A DNA stretch of 64,000 nucleotides from Branchiostoma floridae (GCF_000003815.2 NC_049985.1:8520251-8584250); one strand, 5' to 3'; numbered from the stretch's first letter, positions 25,501 to 32,896 are shown. Numbers and translations: made by a program. Notes: generated from the sequence alone by a model not told the origin.

Positions 25501-27418
25501 AGAATTTGGGCTTCAAACAGTTTGTTTTCGCTGCTTTATTCACATGACCAGTAAACTGCCTCTAGGCATATCACAAGGCCAGTTTTCTTACAAGCTGCAT
25601 AAGACTGGACTGGACTGTGTTTTGACTGCAGGGAGGCATAATCTTCAATATATAGCTCTGATGCATGATGAACCTGCATTACCTGTACTGAATTATTTGT
25701 CCAGTAAATTGCCATAAGGCCACAGCAAGTAAATTTTATGGATGACATCCTCTGCAGACTGCAAAAATAGTGCGATAGGGCGAGAAAAAAAAAACAAGAT
25801 GGGTGAAAAAAAACAAGATGGCCACATTCTCAAAAATAGGCACCATAAAGTTGTGATTAATGTTGTAACAAGAATTAAAGGGACAAAACATGGTATCAGA
25901 GCCAACAAGGCATTCATTCCTGTATTCAAGACATATACTGGTGTGGTAAAAGTGACACTAGTGTGGTAGACTAGCATCACCAACAAAGTTGGTAACCACT
26001 CATACTAGTCATAGCTTCCGTATTGGTGTCACTTTTACAACTATCCAATAAGTTTCATTTCTACAACTACAGCCCTGGGTACCTCGCAAGTATCACTTGA
26101 ACACTTCTACAAGTACAATTATTAGGCTACAATACAACATATTTGCTCATTTTGGTACTTTATCGTCATGTTGACCATCCCTGCAGAAGAAAAAAATTCT
26201 TGTTTTTTTTTCTGAAATCAGGCAAAAATTAATGCATGCGCTGATGTCATCCATAAAATTTACTTGCTGTGGCCTAAGGTGGACATCCAGTTTCAATGTG
26301 ACATGTGCCCCTGCTTAACTAGAAAAAAAGTCACATTTTCAATTATGTCGGTTTGTTTTGTTCAGTTTTCACCTCAGGATCAATACCTTAAATTCTTCCC
26401 TATTTAACTCTAAAACCACAGTGGTGCCTACCCAACACACACACATGCATTAGTAATGGGCCTGGGATTCAACAGTTCAGGTGACTCAACAGGTGGCTTC
26501 CAAAACAACAACAGTTGAAATACACAGTACAATGTTAGTGACAAACCAACAAGACACCGCTGGCCTAACATGGATAGCCTAAGCCAGGACATGGAGCTAT
26601 CAGGGGCTGGTAATATCTAGGCATTGGTTGGAAGAAGACTGATTGATTTGGGGGGGGGGGGGGGTGTTGTTGTATGTCAACGTAACAAGCAATGTGGATA
26701 ATTCAGTGGTTAGGTCAGATTTGGGTCGCCGTGACCCAGGGCTAACTGCGCAGTTCCTGAGTTAGGTATGGCTTCGGTCTGCCCCACTCAACATGCCACA
26801 GTCATAATCTCGCTAAAACATCGCTACAATCGCACAGTCGTGACCAGGAACAGTGAGAAATGTGGAGGTTTTCCACGGAGATTGAGGACGTATGTCGTCA
26901 CTGTAATTCTTCAAGCAGATGTTTGGGGTGGAATATCATAGTAGTAACGTTTCTTGTCAGCCCTCCATCCCAGATTTACAGACAGGGAGAGCACTTCTTT
27001 TTCACAATCAGTAAGAGTGGGCCATATAGAAGCCTGGAAGTCAGAATCGTTACGATTTTCCACTCCTCACATCTGTTTGAAGATTAAACTTCACGCACGG
27101 CGCACTGGTGATCGGCCTGGGAATCAAACCGGCATCGGCGGACTTTACGTAACACGGCGGCATGCCAAATACATCATGACAAGGGTAACGGTACAAATAA
27201 AAAGCTCCACGTGAGACTATACTACAAACAGGAAAGCTGTAGACATCGTCGAACAAATGAGAAGCACTGATATCATATTTCGGGCGCACAAAATAAAAAA
27301 TGGGCACGCAGCGCGCGATGGAATAACCCAACATCGCGCCAGGTCACCGTGCCCCAGATTGGCAAACTACGGCTTACCCGCTCAGAGATTCCTCTCGTTC
27401 CACCTTCTGTGAGCTCAT
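1..27418 (-). CDS. CLOCK: CLOCK circadian bHLH-PAS transcription factor (3' end off window)
   Basis: Twelve coding exons on the minus strand join in one frame for 445 residues: 27418-27378, 20574-20530, 11589-11533, 7153-7005, 6131-6040, 5324-5235, 4402-4282, 2881-2771, 2298-2088, 1622-1516, 992-845 and 164-1. All internal introns are GT-AG and every phase matches. Domain order is bHLH (about residues 49-97), PAS-A (about 108-240) and PAS-B (about 280-390), as in animal CLOCK and NPAS2. Diagnostic strings include [48 protein letters not shown] and [13 protein letters not shown]. Family knowledge: CLOCK pairs with BMAL1/ARNTL, binds CACGTG E-boxes in the nucleus and drives period and cryptochrome genes. 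The sequence cannot separate CLOCK from NPAS2; a single pro-orthologue is likely. The glutamine-rich C-terminal activation region lies outside the window. Confidence 0.93.
490..600. repeat. GC-rich low-complexity patch in CLOCK intron 11
   Basis: This short GC-rich insert in AT-rich intron DNA has palindromic GGCAGGCGGCCTGCC-like sequence, a run of C residues around 533-547 and a G/C-rich tail. It is probably a mobile-element fragment of unknown family. I see nothing else in intron 11 (165-844). Confidence 0.4.
845..992 (-). CDS. CLOCK: CLOCK coding exon 11 (end of PAS-B)
   Basis: The exon encodes [20 protein letters not shown] and onward to CTHTVV, the C-terminal half of PAS-B, nearly invariant in CLOCK proteins. 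The donor is GTAAAC at 844. The acceptor follows CACTCCAG, and its split Leu codon joins exon 10 exactly. Confidence 0.93.
1081..1485. repeat. CA/TG-rich microsatellite tract
   Basis: Interrupted (CA)n with ACACAT, CACTCA and TGCATG variants fills most of CLOCK intron 10. Open reading frames of 75-128 codons cross it on both strands but encode only His/Thr repeats, so they are not genes. Confidence 0.85.
1516..1622 (-). CDS. CLOCK: CLOCK coding exon 10 (PAS-B)
   Basis: The exon encodes [20 protein letters not shown] and onward to CHEQ, the PAS-B core. The donor GTAAGC follows one base of a split Leu codon. Reading past it would add residues absent from the family, so the donor is placed here. 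Confidence 0.93.
2088..2298 (-). CDS. CLOCK: CLOCK coding exon 9 (PAS linker to PAS-B)
   Basis: The exon starts in a variable, Gly-rich linker between the PAS domains and runs into [15 protein letters not shown] and [15 protein letters not shown]. The donor is GTTAGAC and the acceptor TGTTTCAG. Confidence 0.92.
2402..2557. mobile_element. MITE, CTCCAAGCAGATCC family, copy 1
   Basis: The long terminal inverted repeats start with a CTCCARNCAGAT motif and run into GCATAAGATAGTATCAAAGCT. The core contains a CACACTCCTAGGCC block. Related copies lie at 29591-29909 and 43834-44011. There is no coding capacity. It sits in CLOCK intron 8. Confidence 0.75.
2771..2881 (-). CDS. CLOCK: CLOCK coding exon 8 (PAS-A end)
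   Basis: The exon encodes [20 protein letters not shown] and [16 protein letters not shown], the end of PAS-A. The donor is GTAAGT and the acceptor CTTGCTGCAG. Confidence 0.92.
2955..3385 (+). mobile_element. LINE relic: C-terminal end of a non-LTR reverse transcriptase
   Basis: The frame reads [20 protein letters not shown], then [14 protein letters not shown] and [14 protein letters not shown]. This is the conserved tail downstream of the reverse transcriptase in many LINE ORF2 proteins. Stop codons and frame breaks follow, and the element ends in a short TCTAAGG duplication near 3363-3378. It is 5' truncated and inactive, antisense to CLOCK. Confidence 0.85.
3690..3765 (+). mobile_element. 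Possible LINE 3' tail with ATTC repeats
   Basis: The segment ends in AATAAATC followed by three or four ATTC units, the microsatellite-like tail typical of some LINEs. A reverse-type GAATG tail occurs at 14168-14190. The family cannot be assigned. Confidence 0.4.
4282..4402 (-). CDS. CLOCK: CLOCK coding exon 7 (PAS-A)
   Basis: The exon encodes [20 protein letters not shown] and [16 protein letters not shown], the middle of PAS-A. This part is more diverged from vertebrate CLOCK, but the flanking phases fit exactly. Confidence 0.87.
4545..4715. mobile_element. Unclassified GC-rich repeat-like segment in CLOCK intron 6
   Basis: The block at 4560-4700 is GC-rich, with GCGGCGCGGG and GGTTGGAGGGCGATCC, flanked by TGTTGTATTC-type AT-rich ends, and resembles an old SINE or MITE. 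I see no box A/box B pair that would settle its class. Confidence 0.3.
5235..5324 (-). CDS. CLOCK: CLOCK coding exon 6 (PAS-A start)
   Basis: The exon encodes [20 protein letters not shown] and [10 protein letters not shown] in phase 0 at both ends. It is the highly conserved first part of PAS-A. Confidence 0.94.
5452..5668. mobile_element. MITE-like element with CCTTTATCCG ends
   Basis: ACCTTTATCCG at the left matches CGGATAAAGGT at the right in inverted orientation, and an inner pair, GTGGTTTCAAAT and ATTTGAAACCAC, adds a second hairpin. It has no coding capacity and lies in CLOCK intron 5. Confidence 0.55.
6040..6131 (-). CDS. CLOCK: CLOCK coding exon 5 (bHLH-PAS linker)
   Basis: The exon encodes [20 protein letters not shown] and [11 protein letters not shown], almost identical to vertebrate CLOCK. 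The split Glu codon joins the bHLH exon exactly. Confidence 0.94.
6480..6790 (-). mobile_element. Degraded tRNA-derived SINE (minus strand)
   Basis: Read on the minus strand, 6780-6700 resembles a tRNA head: GTGGGTAGAGTG near an A box and GTCGTGAGGTCCACCCC at the B-box position, the latter having lost GGTTCGA. The body continues to about 6480. It is an old copy in CLOCK intron 4. Confidence 0.5.
6862..6969. mobile_element. CAGGGCTCGAAAT-family MITE, copy 1, with 5-bp target duplication
   Basis: The ends are CAGGGTTCGAAAT and ATTTCGAGCCCTG. The bases flanking both ends are GCACT (6857-6861 and 6970-6974), an exact 5-bp target-site duplication. The inside carries TTGCACTGGTACAAGT and other GCACC motifs. 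CAGGG ends with a short duplication suggest a hAT-like non-autonomous element (inference). Confidence 0.8.
7005..7153 (-). CDS. CLOCK: CLOCK coding exon 4 (bHLH domain)
   Basis: The exon encodes [40 protein letters not shown] and IAFLKRNK: the basic region, helix 1, loop and helix 2. The Glu and Arg residues that contact E-box DNA are present. The acceptor is TTCTGCACAG and the donor GTAGGA. Confidence 0.95.
7252..7276 (-). repeat. Dispersed TTACCTGGATGTCTAACC motif
   Basis: A degenerate copy of a short element, here in minus orientation, also seen on the plus strand at 11410-11437, 17611-17636 and 21329-21355. It is probably the end of a small transposon or LINE. Confidence 0.5.
7459..7511. 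repeat. (AT)n microsatellite
   Basis: About 50 bp of nearly pure AT dinucleotide, with one AAAA interruption, in CLOCK intron 3. Confidence 0.9.
10130..10780 (+). mobile_element. LINE relic, second reverse-transcriptase tail
   Basis: An open stretch of about 100 codons (10133-10435) contains [20 protein letters not shown] and [11 protein letters not shown], typical of the region after the LINE reverse transcriptase. In another frame [20 protein letters not shown] follows, then [12 protein letters not shown] near 10690-10735. Frameshifts and stops break it. It is a different family from the relic at 2955 and lies antisense to CLOCK in intron 3. Confidence 0.75.
11125..11402. mobile_element. 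Foldback element with long inverted arms
   Basis: The left arm (about 11125-11222) matches the right arm (about 11290-11402) in inverted orientation, including GACGTTTCAGATAG and CAGATCTGGTAGAAAC. The centre repeats palindromic GGTTTCTACCAGATCTGGTAGAAACC-type modules, so the whole region can form nested hairpins. It has no open frame. Confidence 0.82.
11533..11589 (-). CDS. CLOCK: CLOCK coding exon 3
   Basis: The exon encodes [18 protein letters not shown], corresponding to the acidic stretch just before the bHLH in vertebrate CLOCK. The phase matches the bHLH exon (AG plus G gives Arg). The donor is GTGAGG. Confidence 0.85.
11590..14690. other. CLOCK intron 2, left part: no gene seen
   Basis: AT-rich intron DNA. 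A (GAAT)n stretch at 14168-14190 leads into GAAGACCTTTATT, which looks like a LINE 3' end in this genome. I see no conserved open frame or structured RNA. Confidence 0.5.
14694..16402. repeat. Minisatellite, 43-bp unit, about 40 copies, with higher-order structure
   Basis: Head-to-tail units contain CTGATCTGCCATATGCTG, GTCACTAGTG and CTGTCCATAGTA. The first two unit starts are 14702 and 14745. Unit variants recur in blocks: a GTCAATAG/ATTCATAGCA variant repeats 215 bp apart (5 units), and a variant shortened by 3 bp recurs at 15541, 15796 and 16051, exactly 255 bp apart (6 units minus 3 bp). Nearly every unit has CATATG and most have the palindrome CACTAGTG. It lies in CLOCK intron 2. Confidence 0.95.
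16403..17750. other. CLOCK intron 2, middle part: no gene seen
   Basis: Apart from a (CTT)n microsatellite at 17241-17268 and a TTACCTGGATGTCCTACC motif at 17611, I see only unique-looking AT-rich sequence. Short open frames here have no recognisable similarity. Confidence 0.45.
17241..17268. repeat. (CTT)n microsatellite
   Basis: About nine TTC/CTT triplets in a row in CLOCK intron 2. Confidence 0.9.
17752..18185. mobile_element. Non-autonomous element with GTGGGTACCGGTGCA ends
   Basis: GTGGGTACCGGTGCAAAA at the left pairs with an inverted GTGGGTACGGGTGCAGAAAA at the right. A fragment of the same family (GAAAATTCAGGTCCA) appears at 35376-35400. No coding capacity. Confidence 0.6.
18960..19145. 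mobile_element. TA-flanked CAGTCAAACC MITE, partial copy
   Basis: The left end TACAGTCAAACCTG matches the complete copies at 20027 and 23791. The body has diverged and the right end is not clear. Confidence 0.55.
20027..20478. mobile_element. TA-flanked CAGTCAAACCTGT MITE, complete copy 1
   Basis: The ends are TACAGTCAAACCTGTATTGG and CTATAGACAGGTTTGACTGTA, with a TA dinucleotide at both borders. Inner GGCCAC and TATAGTGGCCAC blocks are repeated. TA duplication with CAGT ends suggests a Tc1/mariner- or pogo-type non-autonomous element (inference). Confidence 0.8.
20530..20574 (-). CDS. CLOCK: CLOCK coding exon 2 (predicted)
   Basis: This 45-bp exon lies between acceptor CCCTTACAG and donor GTGAGTATC. 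It encodes [14 protein letters not shown] with split codons at both ends, which join exon 1 (GG|G) and exon 3 (GA|T) in phase. Homology alone would not identify it; the case rests on signals and phase. Confidence 0.65.
20600..21105 (+). mobile_element. LINE relic: ORF2 C-terminus and 3' end, third family
   Basis: The frame from 20620 reads [20 protein letters not shown] and [20 protein letters not shown], the motif set (KRAAR, PKPRT, KKSF) that ends many LINE ORF2 proteins. The 3' part, with TCCAGGAAGACTAG and ATGGACGAATAAAG, has a homologue at 29085-29180. The copy is 5' truncated. Confidence 0.8.
21106..21525. mobile_element. CAGGGCTCGAAAT-family relic (ends lost)
   Basis: TGCACGGGTGCAAG, TTACTTGCACC and, further right, TTGCACTGGTGCAAGT match the internal motif array of the element at 6862-6969, but I find no intact termini. 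Confidence 0.5.
21529..21575. mobile_element. End fragment of the GGCCACACCAATTT MITE family
   Basis: AGTGAACCAACAAATTAAAT followed by GGGGCCTGAGG resembles the right terminus of the complete element at 35877-36237. Confidence 0.5.
21576..23755. other. CLOCK intron 1, middle part: no gene seen
   Basis: It holds a G-run at 21841-21854, a CTAGTCACTAGT palindromic patch near 22590-22640, and a (GAAA)-rich spot near 22448. The longest open frame (110 codons, 22041-22373) has no recognisable family features. Confidence 0.4.
23791..23972. mobile_element. TA-flanked CAGTCAAACCTGT MITE, complete copy 2
   Basis: This is a 182-bp element with the same ends as 20027-20478 and TA at both borders. The inside consists almost only of GGCCAC and TATAGTGGCCA modules, so it is close to a minimal element. 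Confidence 0.85.
24105..24445. mobile_element. CAGGGCTCGAAAT-family MITE, copy 2, with 5-bp target duplication
   Basis: The ends are CAGGGCTCGAAATA and TATTTGGAGCCCTA, flanked on both sides by GTTTA (24100-24104 and 24446-24450). The inside is an array of ACCTGCACC and GGTGCAGGT in both orientations. Confidence 0.82.
25251..25275. repeat. (CT)n microsatellite
   Basis: About twelve CT dinucleotides in CLOCK intron 1. Confidence 0.9.
25718..26275. mobile_element. GGCCACAGCAAGTAAATTTT MITE, copy 1
   Basis: Terminal inverted repeats of about 30 bp (GGCCACAGCAAGTAAATTTT and its complement) enclose a body of A-rich and T-rich runs. TAA flanks both ends and may be a 3-bp target duplication. A second copy lies at 32386-32896. 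No coding capacity. Confidence 0.85.
26276..27200. other. CLOCK intron 1, right part: no gene seen
   Basis: It contains a run of about 14 G at 26650-26664 and unique-looking sequence that becomes more GC-rich towards the CLOCK first exon. Confidence 0.4.
27208..27213. promoter_or_regulatory. CACGTG E-box in CLOCK intron 1
   Basis: A perfect palindromic E-box about 165 bp inside the first intron, one of three within about 1.2 kb around the CLOCK start. CLOCK-BMAL1 dimers bind this motif. Function here is inference. Confidence 0.4.
27378..27418 (-). CDS. CLOCK: CLOCK coding exon 1 (predicted start)
   Basis: ATG at 27418-27416 opens [13 protein letters not shown], followed by donor GTAAGC with GG left over for the next codon. 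The string resembles the MSSIVDRDDSS start of vertebrate CLOCK, and its phase fits exon 2. An upstream ATG at 27423-27421 makes a two-codon uORF whose TGA overlaps this ATG. Confidence 0.72.
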
Positions 27419-27423
27419 GGCAT
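27415..27423 (-). promoter_or_regulatory. Minimal uORF (Met-Pro-stop) overlapping the CLOCK start
   Basis: The minus strand reads ATGCCATGA: a start, one Pro codon and a TGA stop that shares four bases with the CLOCK ATG. It matters only if the mRNA 5' end lies upstream of 27423, which is not established. Confidence 0.5.
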
Positions 27424-27900
27424 CGCTGTCCGCTGTCTGGATGGATGGTAGTGCCATTACACGAAGGACTGACGCCTACAGCACAGTAGGCGACGACATT
27501 TCCCTGCCTGTTGCGGGGGTTCGCGGTTACAGAAAAATTCTGTCTTCTAGCTGACCCTCTACCATGGTGGGCGATGGCACTCTGAGCGGAGGGGTGGGCA
27601 GCATGCCTTACGTAAATTGTTGTCGACAGGTCATTGCCCCTGGCATATTCCACAGGTTTCCATGCCATGTCGCGCATGTACTGTGATACCGATGTATACA
27701 GCGGAATACCATATCGTCGTTTGATTTGTGATAATCTTGAGATAAATGTCAAGATTGCATTGTAAAGCCAATCTATCGAGCGCACGTGAACTCGGTGTTG
27801 TTCCTTTTACTGTTACATGACGCTTCACTGGAGACCTTACTGGCACCATAAAAAAAGCATAAATGATATTAACGTTATATCGGGGAGCATTTCTCTCCTG
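27419..27900 (-). promoter_or_regulatory. Probable CLOCK 5' UTR and proximal promoter
   Basis: This GC-richer stretch precedes the predicted start codon. It includes a perfect CACGTG at 27783-27788. No TATA box was recognised, and transcription start sites cannot be placed from sequence alone. Confidence 0.45.
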
Positions 27901-28433
27901 GACGACAGCAGGCCAAAGCATGCACCCTGGCTGTTAAATGCTTTCGACTCGAAACGTGTCTGTGGCATTTCCAATCCAACCTCATTGTCCAGCCATACTC
28001 GGAAGTCTCTACCAGGCTTGTAGCTGGAAAAAATAGTAAGAAATCGGTCACTAAAGTAGACTGCATGTAATAATGATTTGCCGGAGGATTTTGCCCGAGC
28101 AAGGAGGTTAAAACCTCCTTGGCCCGAGTTAATACCAGGCTAACTGGTAATGGACTACTCTAACTGCGTCATGCTAATTGCTAACGGAAATGACCGAAAT
28201 GAATGGACTTGAATCATGTCTCTCGCTCTTAAGTATTTTGTACCATGTATGTAAAATTGTGTACATGGACTTATAAGACTCATTAGGACTTTTAAATGAC
28301 GTAAACTGTATCCGAGTCCGTTATATGACGTTGTCTGACCCTTGGCTCTTCAAGGCCCTCATGACCTCAATGAAAAGCGGCCTGCACGGTTAATTGACGG
28401 CGACGACTTTCCTTACTCTACCTAGGTGTAAAA

Positions 28434-28439
28434 CACGTG
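28434..28439. promoter_or_regulatory. CACGTG E-box upstream of CLOCK
   Basis: A third perfect E-box (AAACACGTGTG), about 1.0 kb upstream of the CLOCK start codon. Confidence 0.35.
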
Positions 28440-29084
28440 TGTAAAAATGGGTACTTGACTTCGGTTGGGCCATGGGGAGGTAGAATTAAGATACCAATAC
28501 CATGTGACCATGCCCTTTAAGGCCCCAAACGTGACGTAAGGACATTTACCTTCTGTTCGTTGTATGTGGCACACATTAAAGCAAAACTTGAGTGCAGTAA
28601 AAAAATTCCCAGCTTTTAGGATTTTAGCTATTGTAGGAAACTGAAACTGCACATGTACAACAATACATCGTGACATCATCATCATCATCGGTCGACGTGC
28701 TTACACACGACACGATACACATGTAACGTTATCTCTATAAGCTTTATGCTTATTTTCACTTTTGAAATCCATCCAGTTTTTTCTTGTTTTCGTTGCTGTG
28801 GTGAAGTAAGATACTCAGTGAGTCACGTACTCGAGGCTACTGCATCCAAATGCATCTAATACCACACATCATCATCACGTCGTCTTTAATAGCACCTGTA
28901 AAATAGGAACTGTCAGGAGTGTCAGTGGCTCAGACATCAAAATTACAACCTAATAGGTATGGATGCATTCATCATTAGACAGGGTTATTTCAGCTTACGT
29001 CCTGTAAGTTGGTCAAATCTACAGGAACTGGTCTTCTGACAAACTTGCGGCCGTGTGGTCATTTTAAAATCATCTCAGTCGCTC

Positions 29085-29180
29085 AGTAAAAATTTGTAAA
29101 GTTTTGTATGTATGTCATAGTTTTTGCTATGAAGTCCAGGAAGATTAGTAGTGTGCCCTAGGACACGTCACTAATGGATC
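29085..29180 (+). mobile_element. LINE 3' end fragment
   Basis: GTCCAGGAAGATTAGTAGTG and CACTAATGGATC match the 3' end of the LINE relic at 20600-21105, so this is a short 5'-truncated insertion. Confidence 0.6.
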
Positions 29181-29196
29181 TTCAATTTAAGTCTCA

Positions 29197-29295
29197 AGTC
29201 TCTCTCTCTTTTCCCCCCCCCTCTCTCTCTCTGTCTCTCTCTGTCTCTCTGCCTCTGTCTGTCTCTCTCTCCCTCACTCTCTCTCTGTCACTGTG
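29197..29295. repeat. (CT)n-rich microsatellite
   Basis: CTCTCTGT and CTCTCT units with a C-run. An 86-codon frame through it encodes only Ser/Leu repeats. Confidence 0.9.
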
Positions 29296-29590
29296 GGTGT
29301 GTGGATGTATGTGGGTGTGGGTGGGTGGTTGTTTGAAACAACTGACTTACACTTTTGCCCGTTGCAATTGGAGTAGAAATGCACAAAATGGAGGTATAAT
29401 TAAGGGAAGAAGACAATTGCGTCAAATTTGCTAGTTAATATGAACAGGGCATTGGAAACAGTGTTGCCACCGAATTAAAAAAGGTGCACATCGATAAGAA
29501 TGCATCATATAAAACTTTGCCAATTTGTGATATTTTCTGAATAGCGAATTGTTAAAAATCGGAAATTTTAAGTAAGACTATTGTCACCAA

Positions 29591-29909
29591 TCTTCAAGCA
29601 GATTCCTCCGTGGCATAAGGCAGTAGCGATATCTGCCGCGTAGCCAATTTGCTCCTCTGCCTAATCTCCAAGCAGATCCTACATTGGCATATTAAAGATT
29701 GTACCAAACTGGCCAAGGAGTGTAGTCAGCCAAGAGGTGTCCATTTGCCATGTAGCATATACACTCCCATGCCGGCTTCACTCTTCTCACAGCTTTTGAT
29801 ACTATCTTATGCTACCGTAGAATCTGCTTGGAGATTGCCTCTGCCAGCTAAACTCCTTCCCCAGCTTATGTTACTGCCTTATGCCACGGAGGAATCTGCT
29901 TGGAGATTA
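29591..29909. mobile_element. CTCCAAGCAGATCC-family MITE, nested double copy
   Basis: An outer pair of inverted ends (CAAGCAGATTCCTCCGTGGC at 29596, with its complement ending near 29905) encloses an inner complete element at 29662-29836 whose ends read CTCCAAGCAGATCCTAC. One element inserted into a relative. Confidence 0.75.
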
Positions 29910-30769
29910 GAAGGAAGGCCATCAGTTGTGTTCATGATGACCCTTGTCAGTCTTTGTGTCGTTCCGGTACGTACCATGCGTATACTTCAGAGTCGAATTG
30001 TTGCCCTCGCAGTGCTAATGAGAGGCAAAGCCTCCTTGTTCTGTTGCTGATTTGAAAGCCATAAGTTCGGAATCATACACAGAGGGTGCTGTTGACGTCA
30101 TGTCATTCACTCGTTCCAATATAGCACTATTTCTGCGTACGCTGTATTTCCTGTTGACGCAGTATTTCCTTAGTAGGCTCCGTTGCAGTCTTCGGACGGG
30201 GCTGTTTTAGGTACGCACGCATTTTAGGTCCAATTCCAGGTGCGGGGTTAGGTACGCACCACTAATCCCGATCGTTGCGAAATTTAAATGACCGATGCAG
30301 AATGAAATATACCGAAAATGATTGATATTGCCTTTCCTGCTGTCGTAATCTGGCCTACACTTGAAAGACGTGCACCCTAAGGTAACAATTAACGTTGAGT
30401 TATCGTTCAAGGCACGCTCAACCTTCCACTATGTACAGCAAAAATAATTCATATCACCCGTTTGCGAACTCAAAGCCTTTGCAAACCACTGATTCACCAG
30501 GATAGACCATTTCGTCTTTTAAAAAAGATTTAAACCCAGCGCAGGGTGATAACATGGTCGTCCGTCTTTGGCCGTAATAGGCAGTGTTTCTGTATCTACA
30601 TACAGGACCGGAAATCGTGTGTATCATGACGTCATAAAAATCTGCACAAATTACCGGCTTGCAATAAGACACTTTATGACAAAAACTTACAGTCCATACT
30701 TAACTGCAACTGCAACATGTACATTTTGAAGACCCAAAAGTCGTCAGCCTTGGTTTTCTCGTACCTTAA

Positions 30770-30852
30770 TGCTTAGGTCAATGGGTAAAACTAAAACCGA
30801 AGGGACCGACAAAACGAGGGCGCTGTGCAAAGGTGGCCACAACTATGCAGGT
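30770..30852. mobile_element. Degraded end of the TA-flanked CAGTCAAACC MITE
   Basis: GTGGCCAC followed by GCAGGTCTGACTATA resembles the right terminus of the complete copies at 20027 and 23791. Confidence 0.45.
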
Positions 30853-32385
30853 CTGACTATACATTATGCATGAGAAAGTCTCTCCCTACATGATTTCCGC
30901 CAGTCAATGGAGTTAGCATACCTTAATAAGATAATGCTTGCACCTACGTGCGTGCATACATGTCTGCCGGCACTTTTACAAGCAAGAAAATCACAAGTAA
31001 CCTCGGGCTAAAACACGAAATGTGATGTCACCAATATATGTAACTCAGTAATCTACATGTACATCTCGTACATTATTATGAGTAAACTTATGAGTAAACT
31101 TTCAGATTTGTGCAAATTCGGTAATATAATGTATTTCAGTTTGTATATTTGTATTATTTCATTTCATTGAATTGTAGTGATATTGTATTCACCAATGGCG
31201 ATCTAAATAAAACAAAGCAAACCAGACGTCGACGTCATACCACAACAAGAGGATGATGTCAATTTTGTAAAGGACACTTATTTTTCTTTGCATTCCTAAA
31301 TTTTGAAAGGCAAAATGTACTAGAAATATCAGTCAGATGCGTCCTTATGATCGCGCGAGTGCACTCTAAGCTTGTTTTGTGTTTCAGATTAACTGAAGAG
31401 ATAGACGCGTACGTAGATAGACAACCACAAAATATGCATGACATTTGTCATGAGAAGAAGACATAGAAATGAAATCGATTCGAATTGAAAAAAAAAAAAT
31501 CTTTCGGGCAGAAGACTACACAGTCTCGTCAATGACGCTTGAAATGTGCATGCCGTATATTGTGGGAGCATTCAAATGTAGTGACTGTCATGATAAGGCT
31601 CCTGCCTACGGGTCACGTCACCTTCTATCTCTATTCATGGAAGTTTATCCAGTGTAGGCAATGACGTCCTTGGTATTGGGGGGAGGGGGGGGGGGTAAGC
31701 TGCTTCCTTTTGACAGGCAAGTGATCATGAAGTCTTGCTGGTGGAGAGTCACAAGAACTCGTTTGAACGCAGCGGCGCTGAATATTCCAACGGCTTGAAA
31801 TTCATTTTGGGGATAAATACGGGTAGTACCTGAACTAGTAGGTGGACATCTTGAATGCACAACATAGAATAAAGTAGAATGAATCTTGTCACAAACCTTT
31901 TAAATGTTTTCTTTCTAACACAACAATGTCAAGAATTTGTTGTGTATAGTGTACAATTTCATTTGAATACGTTACCTTACACACATACCCAAAATCAAAC
32001 TCTAATTTTGGATGAACTAAAGTGCATTTGCACCCAAATTTTCAAGCTCTGCAACCACTTCCGATATTACTGATCCGTCTGAGCTTTGAACCTCCTGTAA
32101 TCTACGCTCTTCCTGGAACTCCGGGTGGTAGAATCGAGATTTTTGGAATAATCCGGTGAACGCAATTTTTGACAGTGGCAGTGCAAAGCCATGCTCAACT
32201 GTTCAAACTCTCAAGAGTCAGTACACGACATCTCACACGGAATAGCGTCAGTCAATCCGCACTTAGCGTACAATGACGGTGACGTCAATGGCTTCATGAC
32301 GGTTGACTTAAGTGTTATCTGCCGCGCTGCGTCGGCTTTGCTGAAGAGATCGCGACGTCATCGCGGGTTCTTGGAGCTATGTCAA
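30853..32385. other. Intergenic DNA, no gene seen
   Basis: It includes a G-rich run at 31679-31695 and several short AT-rich frames. No conserved open frame, tRNA or structured RNA was recognised. Confidence 0.45.
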
Positions 32386-32896
32386 GGCCACAGCAAGTAA
32401 ATTTTATGGATGACATCCTCTGCGGACTGCAAAAATAATGAGATTGGGCGAAAAAACAACAACAAGATGGGTATCAAAGAGGAAAATAAGATGGCTAGAT
32501 TTTCCAAATGGACACCATAAGCGTTGTAACAAGAGTTGAAGCGACAAAACATGGTAGTCCTGTATTAAAGACGTGAACTAGTGTAGTATAAAATGTGACA
32601 TAAGTGTGGTAGACTGGTATTACTTTAATACCAAGTTGGCAACTACACTCCCGGTAGTGGTTCCACTAACTTACAACTATATCCAGCTGGTTTCACTTCT
32701 ATAACTATACTCATGGCTACCTCGCTAATGGCACTTCTACAAGTACAGTCATTAGGCTACAACACAACATACTTTCCCATTTTGGTACTTTCTTGTCATG
32801 TTGACCATCTCCGAAGAAGAAAAAAAAACTTTTTTGTAATCAGGCTAAAATTAATGAGCGCGTGGATGTCATCCATAAAATTTACGTGCTGTGGCC
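32386..32896. mobile_element. GGCCACAGCAAGTAAATTTT MITE, copy 2
   Basis: Same ends and body plan as 25718-26275, about 50 bp shorter. It starts with GGCCACAGCAAGTAAATTTT and ends with ATTTACGTGCTGTGGCC. No clear target duplication is left. Confidence 0.85.

Noticed and set aside
27273-27785. 170-codon open frame on the minus strand
   Set aside because: It overlaps the CLOCK first exon in another frame, has no recognisable domain and lies in GC-rich promoter DNA where stops are rare.
29649-30050. 133-codon open frame
   Set aside because: Most of it translates the nested MITE at 29591-29909.
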